NCBI GenBank assembly: GCA_024752435.1
Contig: CP103025.1
Coordinates: forward strand, 2,480,001-2,544,000
Source of the DNA: Allantophomopsis cytisporea
Lineage: Eukaryota > Ascomycota > Leotiomycetes > Phacidiales > Phacidiaceae
Direction of reading: 5' to 3'
DNA length: 64,000 nucleotides
Position numbers and translations under genes: made by a program. Of the stretch, positions 50,397 through 62,586 are shown in pieces (the stretch's first letter is position 1; each line of letters begins with the position of its first letter). The notes under the pieces are model-generated. The model saw nothing but the letters and a program-made list of their open reading frames with translations, searched no databases and had not been told where the DNA came from.

Positions 50397-51566
50397 TTCC
50401 AAAGCTCACTGGCCAAAAGGCCTGAAACAGTGAGGGAATGATATGATGTTGAGCCCTTCAAGGATTATGAAAGCTGCGCGCCAAGAAGCAGCATGTGTGG
50501 AGGGACGGCATGCTATAAGTGTGGGAGATGCATGAACATAAGAATAAATGTGCGTCTAGACAAGCTTTCAAATACGCTGCAGATGCTGTATGGGATGATC
50601 CGGTAGCCTAACAGTCCTTGAACACCGGGTGTCCTTGAATGTTGCGCGAAGAACGGAGTATGGATATTTATTTGCATAGATATTGGCACTATGCTAGACA
50701 CAGCGATTACCGGAACACTCGACACTCGACACTCAAATATTCCGACGGGAGGACTTTCGAAGATGCAATAGTCGCCTTCTACGCGACGGCTATTGGAAGG
50801 ACCGTTCAATGTCAATTAAGGCCATGTCTGATGTTGGAATTTGGAACAGCTAGAGGTTTTCATGCCTGCAAACAGCGTGCTTATTGATATTTACGCAGCT
50901 TCACAGATGCCTTCGCACTGAACGAGGCAAGGCCGAGACGTATGATCATCATTACGTCGCACTCCATGTGGACTAGGGACCTTTGCTGGAGATCGAGAGT
51001 CTTTCATAGGCCAAAATGCCCGTAGAAAGACGGTAGGCTAACATAGCAGGCCAGCGGCAAAGCGCCTTTCCGTTGTATCATTTGCTAGTTTCTCGTGTAA
51101 GCCCTCCAAATTGCCCAGATGCCTGTGTATTTCACTGACCATGACCTTCTGAACCGGCCAGAAAGTTTGCGTGGTATGATCAAGCCGCAATAGGATAGAT
51201 AGTTGAGGTCGACCATGACATTGTAAGTTACTCTCAACGTAGAGTTCAGCTTTGATGTGCACGTGCCAGACTCTGCTCCCTATAGGTCACGTGCTAGCTG
51301 ACGTCCCCGCCAGTCTACCTAGGAGACAAACCTTATTTCTTCAACTCCCTAGCAAAAAGGTGCCCAATTTCGCTACTTATCTTGTTGGCCACTCTACCAA
51401 TTTTGAAGCCGCTTTTTCGAGTTCATTGTAGAATCAAAGGCTTATTCTGAATCTATTGAACGTACTTTATAAGACAAACTGTATGGTAGTGTTGTACACT
51501 TACAACGTATTAAGGTCGGGCTCAATACACTCTTTTCGCGAATGAGCCTTGGTAACCCTGACCTAG
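50397..51566. other. Intergenic, no supported gene
   Basis: Promoter side of the gene at 50396, then spacer. No clear frame or repeat. Confidence 0.45.
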
Positions 51567-51752
51567 TACGGCAAGGACGCTAACCGCAGTAGCCGAGACT
51601 ACATAGGTATTCCTGGCGCTGTGTCTGGGGCCATTGCTGGGGATCACGTCTTGGCAGAAAGATTAGGCGACTGGATACTACGAAGTCTAGGAGATACTGG
51701 GATGTTTATCCTGAGATGGCTGTGTATGTTTGAGAAACCAAAGTCAAAATAG
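51567..51752 (+). pseudogene. Glycine-rich helical protein fragment
   Basis: Sixty-one codons open after ACCTAG (a possible acceptor) to TAG at 51750. The text reads IGIPGAVSGAIAGDHVLAER followed by LGDWILRSLGDTGMF, a glycine-spaced helix suited to membrane or oligomer packing. A CTGAC branch-like site lies just before the acceptor. An upstream first exon (ATG at about 51482, followed by a GTATTA donor) is possible but weak. It may be a small gene or a leftover exon. Family not recognised. Confidence 0.3.
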
Positions 51753-52381
51753 TGCTGATATTTCAAGGTCAGTAAGAAAGGGATACTGATACGACTCTGT
51801 ACGGATGATAGATAGTGTATATTATGCTTTTACTTTGAAGGGTATGGTAGAGTCTTCTTCCACGTATGATAAGCAGATATCGCGGCCCGGATCGCGACAA
51901 TTGCTTATCTTGAGTAGTCCAGCAAGTGGAGAAGACTTGAATTTTATGTAAATATCCCTACATCCAAGAAATCTGAGGTACAAAACGTGAATTTCAGAAG
52001 CATTCCCTTCCTACGAAGACGTTTAGACCTGTGTACAAACTAAAAGGATATAGCCTTGTCCACAATTTCTGTATTATACCCTTCTAAGAACTTCTTGACC
52101 AAACTTGGCTTGACAATTGAATAGCGATCGCTATCCGAAACCCCTAGGATTTCGGAACAATTTGCTACGCAGTAGTGGGTAAACCTGTCCAGCCAAGAAC
52201 ATTTGTTACTCTTTTTTCTTATAGAATGGTATTTTAATTGATCCCATGGAGATTATCAAGAGACCCTTGCACTGGATCTTGAAACCAGTACGAAAGGCTT
52301 CTCGTACAACGAACTAGCTCCTGAATGAATTTACGGTGACTAATAACTATATATATTGTCATTTCTGCTCATGATGCTTCC
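51753..52381. other. AT-rich spacer
   Basis: No frame or repeat of note. Confidence 0.45.
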
Positions 52382-52767
52382 TCACAGCAAGTACCATGGC
52401 AATCTACCATTCAAAGCCTCTTTTATATTCGGATCAAGAGTACCGCCGGCCGTTAATCTTGCGGCCTCTTCATATATTGCCATATCAAGAACGGCTACCC
52501 GGTTACAAATGCGAATTCAAAGCTCTGTAGACTGTGAACATTCATAGGTATAATTACGAAGGCCTTCACAGAGCTTCTCAGGCAGAATCAGGTAAGGGCA
52601 ATGGCGCTGATGGTGTGAAGGCTTTGTAGAATCGATTTGTAATAGGATTAGGGACCAGTAATGATTCTCTGCGCATGGATTTGGGCAAGGTTAGAGATGG
52701 TGCCGATTTCTAGGGTGGAAGTTATCGTTGCGACGTTTTCTCCAGCATAGTTGAAATCCTCAATCGA
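52382..52767 (-). pseudogene. Degraded coding fragments of unknown family
   Basis: Two protein-like pieces in different frames on the minus strand. The upstream piece contains IEDFNYAGENVATITSTLEI, then NLAQIHAQRIITGP and a TAA. The downstream piece reads RVAVLDMAIYEEAARLTAGG, then TLDPNIKEALNGRLPWYLL and a TGA at 52382. They are separated by stops and a frame change. Together they look like one gene decayed by stops and indels. No known domain can be assigned. Confidence 0.35.
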
Positions 52768-53428
52768 TAGCGGTTACCAAGCCGTTTAAAGAAAAGGGTA
52801 CTGATGATCTCGTTCTTGAATGATCATGCTATCACTCAGTCTCAAAGAGTAACTCAGGCGTTTTCTTTACTAACAGTACATCGGTCATTCTTTATTGTAT
52901 CTACTCCTGTTCAAGCACAGATTAAGTAGGGCAACCTTTATAACAACTCTGTCAGACGGCGGCTATAAAGATAGTAGGCACTTTAAAGACAATGAAGCTT
53001 CACAGAATCATAATGCAGTCAAGCGTTGTCATTATTTAACTTCATATGTTTAGGGACCCTCAGGCATCGATTGGTGTTCCTGCAGATGGTTTCTAGTAGT
53101 TCTATGACTTTTAAGCTTTTAATCCAGTTGAACCAGTAGTATCATGAAATCATGAGGAAGACAATAAGCAAATCAAAATGGGAAAGAATCCGAATTTCTC
53201 ATATTACAACAAGAGGTATGGTTCAATCAGACGTTCATTAGATTCGTGAGATAACTTAGAACCTCGCGTTTCTATAATCAAAAGTCCTAGATAGCTAAGG
53301 AGCATATCTAAATATTGAGCAGCCAGAAAGCGCGTAATATATACAGTAATTTGATATCCACCATTGCAATATTCCCTGTCGCTCTCAACATTATATCATT
53401 CTGTACATTCTCCGAGAAAGCGAATCGC
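52768..53428. other. Spacer, no feature seen
   Basis: AT-rich, no supported frame. It lies between a gene relic and the hydrolase gene. Confidence 0.45.
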
Positions 53429-54261
53429 TCAAAGCTTCTTGGCACTCTGCTCGGCACCTGCCTTTGCAGCGGCTTCCACAGCCTCTGCAACCTTCTGTGG
53501 CAAACTTATGAAAGGACTGTGGCTAGCTTCCAACTCCGCAACTGTAACAGGATATGGTGAAGCGTTCTTCAAGAATCCAACCATTCCCTGCTGTAGACCA
53601 ACTGGGATCGCATTGTCGAGTGTGCAGACAATGAATGCACATGGCATGTCGAGCCAAGGTTCGTAGGTAACTGGCGAACTGAAGACGCTGCTAGTGATAG
53701 GAAGAACCCTCGAGAAGTAGTACTCCTGGTCCGCAGGTGTCAAATCATTGTAGAAAATGTTCTGACCATCTCGGGCGTAAGTCGTCTCGTTCTATGTACA
53801 CATAAGTAAGATACTTCGACTCTTGATGAAACACAAAGTGCCCTTACTTGCATATCCATCCATGGTAATGGGTTTCCACCAAGACCGCCGAGCAAGGTTG
53901 CGCCTTTGGGGAGAACGAACGCAGTCATATAAACGAGTGAGATAACACCTCCCTTCTTCCCCTCTTTCGCGCGTTGAATGGCTCCAAACTCCTCGACAGC
54001 GTTGCTGGCTACAACGCCACCGTAAGAGTGGCAGACGACAACAATGTCTTTGCCCTCCTCGGCCAACTTGGCCAATACAAGCTGAACTCCTGCTGCGTCG
54101 TCGACAGTGCTCTTAGATCTATCATCTCCAACGGACGCGTGGTTGACAGCTTCAGTTGGGTAACCAGCGGCCTTCAATTGCTCACGAACAGGTCCAAAAC
54201 TCTCAGTGGTGTGCCATGCTCCTGGGACGAAGACGACGGTAGGCTTGGAATCAATGGCCAT
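53429..54261 (-). CDS. Alpha/beta hydrolase (AB hydrolase-1 type)
   Basis: A serine hydrolase of the alpha/beta fold, probably an esterase or lactonase-like enzyme acting on small molecules. Exons 54261-53848 and 53791-53429 flank a 56 nt intron (GTAAGG/ATAG); 258 residues. The oxyanion strand reads VFVPGAWHT. The nucleophile elbow is VVCHSYGG (Ser79). The acid is in CTLDNAIP (Asp197) and the catalytic His in EASHSPF (His229). All three triad residues are in the usual order, so it looks active. The subfamily resembles the short plant and fungal salicylate- or HNL-like esterases (AWHT near the N-terminus), but the substrate is unknown. It has no signal peptide, so it should be cytosolic. A 5' leader with ATG context GGCCATGG is visible. 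Confidence 0.88.
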
Positions 54262-56759
54262 GTTGCTGGGTCGATCTTAAAGTTATTTGGTGAGAGAGTT
54301 TGGAACTGGAGTTTGTATTTGGAGATCTGATATATTGAAATATGATGATTTGTAGAGTCAAACATAGGGAACCATGCTGAAATATCTTCCTGCCCTCCTT
54401 CCCATGCCTGCGAGGTTGAAGAACTCTCTCCCAACAATGTAACTCTATAGTGGAAAAACGATGCCGCCAACTCTTTGAGACTAGACCCTTGAATACCGCA
54501 GCTTCATTCTGCATTGTCCCACACACGATCCACTCCCCGCAGTACGTGCTCCATAACCCATTTCGTGGTGATTTATGAACGGTCAATAGGAGATACCGAG
54601 AGTGGGCCTGCTTTGTATTTAGACTTTCATACTGGTCCAAAAGCTTTGAACTTTTTGCCGGGTGTATCGCCGTGAATTGCCGAATCTTAATCTTCCTGGT
54701 CCCATATATGTGCAGGGTATACGTATGTAAATATGGCATCGACCGATGGAATTTCTCGCATTTTCAAAACATGACTGGAGATGGCAATGGCTTTTTGAAA
54801 GAAATCTTTGAATCAATATCAGGAAATGACAACTTGTACTACGCACTGATCGTTAGATCGAAGATAGTGATACAGCAAATGCTTGCAATAATATGGCAAT
54901 TATTAACCCATGTCGTTCTTTGTGGTTTAACTTTTATCCGAATCCACTCTTGTGACAAAACCCTTGTCAATCCAACATCAAAAGTCACACCTAGGGAACT
55001 CTATTGAAGTTGCTATCCGTAACGTCTTCTGGCAATGAGTTTGAGGGGTTTGGGTTCTTTGTGCTGAGAAGCGTTCCCTGCAATACCTTGTTCATTATCA
55101 TCACATACAAAACTTGTGATTGATGAATATATTGTTTTGTCCTTGCTTATTAGTACTAGGGAGTGCCGATTCTTTACCTTTTCATTGTTTTATAAATGGC
55201 AAGAGAAGAAAGAAGACAACAAAACAAAACAAAAAAAACACTGTAAGCTCAGATACAGACAACGCTGGTCTAAGAGACGTGCTTCTTGGACATTGATCAA
55301 GACAGCAAGCGAACTTGTACGGTTCGACCCCTAAGCATCACCTGTTATTGGCGTTCCAAAAGACTCATGATCATTGCCGAAGTCAAATCCTGAAAATTTA
55401 GATACGTTCAATTTGCATCTTGTACTTTGGTGGTTTCTGCCAAGGTTGCTCTTTACCTTCTATGTCAAAGGTTGTCACTTGCACAATCCAAACGGGCATC
55501 TTCTTGAGGATCTAAGACATATTTGGTCTATGAATTACATTTCATGAAGAGAGTTTGATACATTGTTATCCGAATATGTAGTCATCGGCAGTCGGATCCG
55601 AAAAGGAGAATTAGAGTGTGAAATTCTGTGTCCTGAGCTGTTGATTTGACCTGAATATATGTATTTTCATTCTGAATAAATACATTACCTCTCTCTTCGC
55701 ACTCCTTAGACATTAGTAACTAGAATCCAGGGCATCTATATTGTGTGATGGATAACCATAGTGTGAGATGTTGTCGCACCACTTTCCATACGATGCCATA
55801 GCTTGAAAACGTGAGTTAGAGCGAATATAGAGTTGAGCGACGTAGTACTTAGGCAGACATTCTATGAACGCTGGCTCTGAAAAACAACTACCAGTTTTAC
55901 AGATACAATATCAGCATAACTACATTTCCAGGCTAATGGACAACAGTTATTTTTACGCATTTAGAGGCTGTAGACTCGATGTAGAGAGGTTTTCAAAATA
56001 GAAGAGTGTACGCAACAGGAAATGCGATAAAGTGAAGTAAGTGTTCAATGATAATTTGAGGTACTGTGATGAAGTGGGTAACGATAGAATGAGTACCCCT
56101 GCAAGCATAAGACAGACAACACTAAATCTTTGGATTCATGCTTCCCGGATACCCCCGTAACTAGTGTCTTGCTAAGTCAAAAGGGATCATGGCTGCATCA
56201 CTGTCCAAACTGCCATTCTTATTGGACCAGTGGCATGTTCATTTATGGACTTCTATACATCACACGTGCAGGCCAAAGCCACATTATGCTCCCCATGTCT
56301 ACAGAATACTCTGCAGGAGTATGAGGCTCGGCATCGCTCAAATTTTACGTACTTAAATTGTTTATTAAGTTCTTGCCCATCTGTACGGGTCCTCGAAACT
56401 CTTAAAATGCTTAACAGAGTTTGGAAAGGATTATCTAACAGCTTGCACAGGGATAGCTAGAGCATTTCCCAAGAACAAAGAATGCTCTTGTAGCAAGAAG
56501 AAAATTCAAACCAAGGCAGTCCGTGCTAGACCCCCAACCCAGAATCACCTTACTTGTACAATGCTATTTTGGTTCTTCATCTGCCTCATTAAGATTTCTT
56601 CTCTGTACTCAGTTCATTTGTGACTTGATGTCATCACACTCCTTTAATTCAGCTTTCCATACGTTCTTTCAGGTATTTCAAGTCAAGCTCTCGAATTACT
56701 AATAGAGGCTCTTGCCTAGACCCAAGACTGTCGTATTTTCCGACTTGTAAATCGTTACG
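54262..56759. other. Intergenic, no supported gene
   Basis: Promoter of the hydrolase, then about 2.4 kb with only short frames. A B-box-like GGTTCGACCC occurs near 55,320 but has no tRNA structure around it. Confidence 0.45.
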
Positions 56760-58164
56760 ATGACTTCGAGCTTAGCAGAACGTGCTACACCAGACACGCA
56801 AGGACATTTGAGAGCCTTGATGATATGCTTCACACTATTAGCCGCGGTCTTCGTAGGGCTGAGAATTGGTTCTCGCGCTGCCAGGGGTATCAAGATTGGT
56901 ATAGATGACTGGCTTCTTGTGATAGGACAGGTAAGATTCATCACCCGTCGTAAAGATACACTTTACTGATATAGCACCAGTTTTTTCTCTTCGCTTTGAT
57001 GACTAGTGGTCTACTTAGTGAGTTATTGGGCTCGATGATGTTTTGAGAAAAGCACGAGTTAATCAGGAGATAGTGGTACACTGGGGACTGGGAATTCATA
57101 CAGCCGATTTGACTACGCCAGTACTTGTTCACATGGGAAAGGTAAGAATAATATATGAGCAGTTGAAATTGCAGCTCCCTTCCCCCATCCCACCAAGACC
57201 AACCATACTGATGTGATTACAGACTCTTATTGCCTTTGAGTGTCTATACGTAACAACGGTAGCATTTGTTAAAGTATCACTCGTTGTCATGTTTGGACGC
57301 CTTTTTCCTATAAGAAATGTTAAGATAGGGGCCTGGCTTCTAGGTGGGGTTGCAGTAGCATGGGCTATTTCCATTATCTTCGTCTGTATATTTCAATGTA
57401 CTCCTGTCGCAAAAGCCTGGAATCCATCGTTACCTGGCCATTGCATCAACCTGAAGGGCTCGTTCATTGGCAACGCAGTCCCGAATATTCTCACCGATGT
57501 TCTTATCCTGTCATTACCTATTCCCCAAGTATGGGGTCTTCACACCACCGTCGCTCAACGTTTTTCCTTATGTGTCGTTTTTCTTCTTGGTTCCTTGTAA
57601 GTAATATCCAACTCTACAGGTACAATCATAGCCATGGCTAATGCATATCATAGTGTTGTATTTACCAGTATTTACCGTTTCACCACTCTTTTCGCATTCG
57701 TCCAGACAGACGTCTCTTGTGAGTTCGAGTCCATACCAATCATTTCAGGATATGACTGACGCTTCTCAGGGACCTTAGCCACACCTTGCGCCTGGACTGT
57801 TGTTGAAACCGCTTCAGGGATTATAAGTGCCTGTCTTCCAACCATGGGCCCCCTCTTTCAATTAGTCGGTCTTCGTCTTGGTCTCACAACCGAGAGATCG
57901 CATTCACAACCCGTTGACCTCGTGACAATCGGTGGTGGCGGTAACAAGCGCAGCAAAATAACAAACAAAGATAATACCTTTGGGCGACTTTCTGACGACT
58001 CCCTTGACATGCAGCTGCGGCCGGATGAGGGTTATCACCAGTCAAGCAGTGTAACGAGATCGAAGACTCCGGCTAGCTCGGATGGGAGTGGAGATGAAGT
58101 GCCATTCAACAAGATTACGAAGCGCGTGGAGGTCCAATGGAAGGAGTCGAGAATGAGTGCTTGA
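56760..58164 (+). CDS. Rhodopsin/Pth11-like seven-helix membrane protein, copy 3
   Basis: Third member of the family. Exons 56760-56930, 56975-57017, 57059-57141, 57223-57596, 57654-57718 and 57770-58164, giving 376 residues. All junctions keep frame. The second intron is only 41 nt (donor GTGAGT, acceptor CACGAG) and is the weakest call. Marks: LRIGSRAARGIKIGIDDWLL after helix 1, KVSLVVMFGRLFPI, FQCTPVAKAWNP followed by GHCINL, IGNAVPNILTDVLILSLPIP (PxP helix), TSIYRFTTLFAF and WTVVETASGIISACLPTMGP. The cytoplasmic tail has Ser/Thr runs (SSSVTRSKTPASSDGSGDE). This is a probable surface receptor with unknown ligand. It may descend by duplication from the neighbours at 45966 and 49058. Confidence 0.84.
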
Positions 58165-58840
58165 TAGGTTTACCATATCAGGATTCTCGAGGTGTTGTAT
58201 ACATGAGGCGTTATAATAAAAAGATCCAACTTAATTCATTCTCATTCATATGAACATGGAGCAAATCTATGAACTAATGTATTTGACTGGGAGTGATTAC
58301 TCAGGATTAGAAATTCTCACTAACTTACGTGCAGAAGCGGTACCACTGTGCCACTATGGTATTATAAATCCGCGATTCTCAATTATATCTCAACTATGAT
58401 ATGTCGCCGAGGTCTTTAGATGTCGCCGGGTCGGCATCAAGGATCCTCCGGCTCCTGTTCGATATTACACAAGCTGTTGAGGGGTAAGCGGTCGTGTCGG
58501 TTTAACTCCGCTAAAGACCGAGTAAGCGCGCATCTGCCTTAATGGGAATTTATCATGAACCAAGTCTAAGCACAAACACGATGCGGGACAATCATGCATC
58601 TTGTGATAACGGCATGCGAGCATTTATAAGATGACCAGTTTTTAGAAACTCATAATCATAATCATGTGGAAGATCTTAAACAAGATTGTGAATAAACGTC
58701 TCAGCTCTCTTAAATTCGAGAGCTAATTTATGTGGCTTCCAGTTGTATAAATATCAATGTCTCGAACCACATTCTGGCAAATTTCAAGCATTAGCACACT
58801 CATCAACTCTATATCATCAGATGAATTCAAGAACTAGAAC
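58165..58840. other. Intergenic, promoter side of the MDR gene
   Basis: No frame of note. AT-rich. Confidence 0.5.
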
Positions 58841-59935
58841 ATGAATTTTCAAACCGCCATTGCCATCACAGCCGTCGGCGCCCCACTTGAGAAAATCTCT
58901 GTGCCAATTCCTACACCAAAAGATGGCCATGTTCTCTTAAAGATAACTGTTACTGGATGTGAGTGCACATGATCTGTGATAGGTGATCAATAATAATACT
59001 AACCCTTCGAAGTATGTCCCGTAGACTACAAAATACATCAAGACGGTCTTTTGGACATAGGCTCGCACCTCCCAGCAATAATATCCCATGACATAGTAGG
59101 CACGGTGGTATCAAATGGCCCCGGAGTTTCTCTTCCCATTGGAACTAAGGTCTTCTCCCAAAGCGAATTATTCAATCGGCAAGCTGGCGGCTTACAGGAA
59201 TACGTAACTCTCCCAGCACGTTTCGTGACAGAAGTACCGGCCAACATCACAGATGCCGAAGCGTCTACCTTCCCCGTTAACAGTTATACCTCCGGTGTTA
59301 GTCTCTTTGGTGCCGATGGATTTGGAATCCCACTTCCCGGGGTTCCTGAATCTAAAGGGTACGATTACGCTGCTCAGAAACTCGTAATCATTGGAGGCGG
59401 CACTAATTGTGGGAGATTCGCAATCCAGTATGCGAAAATTGCCAAAATTGGCACTATTGTTACTACTGCCAGTCTATCTACCGCTGAGGAGCTGAAGGAA
59501 TTGGGCGCTACTCATGTGATCGATCGTCGAGCTTCCGACGTCAAGGAGCAAATACGTGCCATCGTTGGAGATGACCTCTTATATGTTTATGATACTTTCA
59601 ATGGTGGAGATCACAGCTTGGCAGTGTCAGTCCTGTCGAATGTAAAGAGAGGAATACTTGCAAGACTTATTCCTGGCCCAACGAACATCGAGCAGGCTGT
59701 GGAAGCTACGAAGGAAAAAGGATGGGAGGATAAAGTCATTCTTGGCTCACCTGCCAAGAGTCCTGAGCTTGCAGAAAAATTCCTTCCGACTTTCAAAGCG
59801 TGGGTTGAAAGTGGTCTGGTGTTACCTTCACCGTACGAGAGTGTCTATGGGTTGGACGCTGAGACGGTCAATAAGGTGTTTGCTGAAGGAGAAAGAGCGG
59901 CACGGAAGAAAGCTCTTGTTATCGCCAGAGACTAA
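58841..59935 (+). CDS. Medium-chain dehydrogenase/reductase, ToxD/enoyl-reductase-like
   Basis: An NAD(P)H-dependent oxidoreductase of the MDR superfamily. Exons 58841-58958 and 59013-59935 (54 nt intron; GTGAGT, acceptor GAAG), 346 residues. An N-terminal GroES-like fold holds CPVDYKIHQDG and ISHDIVGTVVSNGPG; a Rossmann-like segment reads VIIGGGTNCGRFAIQYAK, then GATHVIDRR. The structural and catalytic zinc cysteines of true alcohol dehydrogenases are missing; one Cys sits in the CPVDYK loop. This matches the ToxD/trans-enoyl-reductase group found in many fungal gene clusters, where such enzymes reduce double bonds in polyketide or other precursors. Context: it lies next to a dead FAD oxidase and an SDR, both plausible pathway partners. 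Confidence 0.85.
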
Positions 59936-60682
59936 AGCGTAAGTTGGTCGTAGGATTCCGCGTTGATCGGCTTGAACGAGAGACAGACACAGTGAATAGT
60001 CTGTTTGTATATGTAGCTAGCTATAGCTTATATAATATACATTTTATATACTAAACTTTATAACCTTGGTCCTCAGCTATTGAAGGTAGTAAACGAGTAG
60101 CAAAACATAGTGAAAGCTGAGTAATTCTGTGTAACCTCTATGTGCTCTACTTAACCCTCGTACCGACAGTGTGGCGTATCTACAACTTTATATAGGCAGT
60201 CTTCATGCTTACGCGGCAGATCTGTTCGCAAACATACCCTACCAACTTACTATTATACTTACTAGCGCCAGACCTGTTCAAATTGGATGTTCATATTTCA
60301 TTACACTAACTATTTCGAGAACATTTATAGCGTCAAGCGTCTTTGTGGCTAGAGGAGTTCGTCTATCTCTTGCTTTTACGGAACCCAGCTACTAGCGAAG
60401 CAAATCAAAGTTAATTTATAAGTTTATATGAATCGTGTTTCTAGCGTGTAATCCAAATCCAAATCTTACCGAGAATAAAATCCCTTGGGGCTAGCATTCA
60501 TCTAGGTCCTTTAGGTCCTGTATAACCTCCTATTCTCATCTATAGTCAAATCATCACCCCCAACGGCGAAACGGCTATAGAAAAGGTAACCTGAATCGTA
60601 CTCGTGGTTGATCTGCAGCGAGCGGGGATAGTTCGCGCAAGAAGATATAACAACTGACACATACTAGGTCCTGGGCCAACTC
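59936..60682. other. Spacer, possibly the further decayed 3' part of the FAD-oxidase relic
   Basis: Reading the minus strand onward from 60682 gives only frames full of stops, so the rest of the oxidase gene is lost or unrecognisable. The 59,936-60,120 part is the 3' flank of the MDR gene. Confidence 0.4.
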
Positions 60683-60940
60683 TTATACCAACCTCAACGT
60701 ATCATATACTGTCTCGTTGTTGTTAAGGTAAGGTAGTTGGTGACAAACGCTTGCTTGGGATACCGTGGCGATTAATCGGCCGCTTACAGTCTTGTTGGGC
60801 TATACCCAATCTACCTGCTTTGGCCAGCCAGCATCACCCGGTATATACCTGCATGAATTCGCATTGTTATTGGCAGCCGTAACCACCAATAACAGGCAGA
60901 AGATGCCGGCTAGGCTTTGTATAAGAAGCGGTCCTGCCAT
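60683..60940 (-). pseudogene. Remnant of a secreted FAD-linked oxidase (BBE-like), 5' part only
   Basis: From an ATG at 60940 the frame starts with a signal peptide (MAGPLLIQSLAGIFCLLLVV) and then CRYIPGDAGWPKQVDW. The CRYIPGDAGWP motif is typical of fungal berberine-bridge-type FAD-linked oxidoreductases. TAG at 60802-60800 stops it after 46 codons. The same frame then continues with PNKTVSGRLIATVSQASVC, matching the family's NKTV-G-RLIAT segment, until TAA at 60685-60683. The FAD attachment region and the rest were not found. Family members are common accessory oxidases in fungal secondary-metabolite clusters. Confidence 0.62.
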
Positions 60941-61483
60941 CTGTCAATATAGGTTTGCATTGAATGCTACGAACATATATTAAATATCTATCATGAAATT
61001 CGGATTAATGAAGATAAAATAGTAACGACCTGTATAGCTTCCAAGATAGTTCTTCAGCCCCGGAATTCCATCATTCTTGCGCTCGTAGTGTCGGAGCTGT
61101 ATAGGACAGCCCAATAGTGATCAAACGTCTGACATCTATGGCGCCTTCAGCTGCCGTCTGATAGTGTGGGGTGCCTAGACATGTGTCCCTTTTTACGTAC
61201 GTCTTGCATCTGAGGCTACTCAGGGTGTAAGCTTACATACAAATGTTGGCGCGGGATGTCCCCGCGGGAACAAGAGAAAATAAGCCGACCAAGAACAAAA
61301 TCAAAGAAAGAGTATCAAGAGCTGAAATAGCCGTCCCACCTACCATTAAACATCGGGTTTTACTGCTGATCTAAAGCTCGTTATTAATCGTATCGTCTTC
61401 CCTCGTTGAGATCTGAATCGGCCTCTCTTTTCCATTAGCATCGGTCTGTACCCCTGAATTACTCCTGCCCTACAACCTTCACC
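60941..61483. other. Intergenic, promoter side of the SDR gene
   Basis: No supported frame. GC content rises toward the SDR start. Confidence 0.5.
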
Positions 61484-62586
61484 ATGGCACCCGGCCCATC
61501 CTTTTCGAGTTTCTGGACACAGTTCTTCCCCCCCAAGCCAAACTTCACTGAGCAGGATGTGCCCGATGTGCACGGAAAGGTCTACATTGTTACGGGCTCT
61601 AGCGAAGGGATTGGGAAGGAGGTAGCGCGCATCCTTTACGCAAAGAATGCCACCGTCTATATAGCAGCCCGTTCCGAGCAAAAGGCAAGCCAAGCGATCG
61701 AGGACATCAGAACATCAGCGCCTGCGTCAACAGGAACCCTTGTCTTCCTCTCCCTCGATCTGAGCGACTTGGAGCAAGTCAAGACCGCCGCGCAGAGCTT
61801 TCTTGCTCGCGAGCAGAAGCTACATGTCCTTTTTAATAATGCAGGCGTCATGGTCTCCCCCGCGGAGCCGCCGGCCAAGACGGCCCAGGGCTATGAACTT
61901 GCTCTCGGCGTAAACTGTATCGGCACATTTCTATTCACGAAGCTGCTCACTCCCGTCCTGGCTGCGACCGCCCGTTTGTCAGCGTCGGAGTCCAGCCACG
62001 CCGATCCAGTCCGTGTAGTCTGGCTCTCCTCATTCGGTCTCGAGCTGTTCGCATCTGAGAATGTAGGTATCTCCCTCGACAATCTGGACTATCACGTGCC
62101 GATGCCGGCCACGAATCGTTACGGGATCAGCAAGTGCGGCGTATGGGCCCTCGGCGTCGAGTTCGCCAAGCGCCATTACGCCGACGGCATCCTCAGCGTT
62201 CCCATCAATCCAGGAAACCTGCGATCAGAGCTAGCCCGAGATCAGGGTGCTGTGCTTAAGGTAGTTGCTCGTTTACTAAGCTATCCCGTGGTCAATGGCG
62301 CATATACCGAGCTATTTGCCGCCTTCTCTCCATTGCTCACCATCGAGAGCTCTGACTGGTCTCAGAATTGGAGTATGTGTTTCTATTATATCTACCTTTA
62401 TCTCGATCAAAGTCATGTGAATGAGTCGCTGACCTTACCTATAATGTTTTAGTCATTCCATTTGGCAGAGTCTACCCGCTCCGACCGGACCTACCCAAGG
62501 CAACAAAGGCGCATGATGATGGAGGAACCGCAGACACTTCCAAGTTCTGGGAGTGGACGGAGGATCAGGTCAAACTGTATCTTTGA
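61484..62586 (+). CDS. Short-chain dehydrogenase/reductase (SDR), retinol-dehydrogenase-like
   Basis: An NAD(P)-dependent oxidoreductase acting on a carbonyl or alcohol of unknown substrate. Exons 61484-62372 and 62453-62586; 80 nt intron (GTATGT/TTTTAG); 340 residues. The start has a strong context (CTTCACCATGG). Cofactor motif TGSSEGIG (residues 37-44); NNAG at 118-121 holds the structural Asn; a serine pair at VVWLSSFG (182-183) precedes YGISK (Tyr213, Lys217). The catalytic triad is therefore complete. The N-terminal 30 residues and a WEWTEDQVKLY end fit the fungal WW-domain-oxidoreductase-like SDRs often placed in secondary-metabolism loci. The gene is GC-richer than the AT-rich DNA on both sides. 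Confidence 0.88.

Noticed and set aside
55315..55332. B-box-like GGTTCGACCC
   Set aside because: No matching A box or cloverleaf stems around it.
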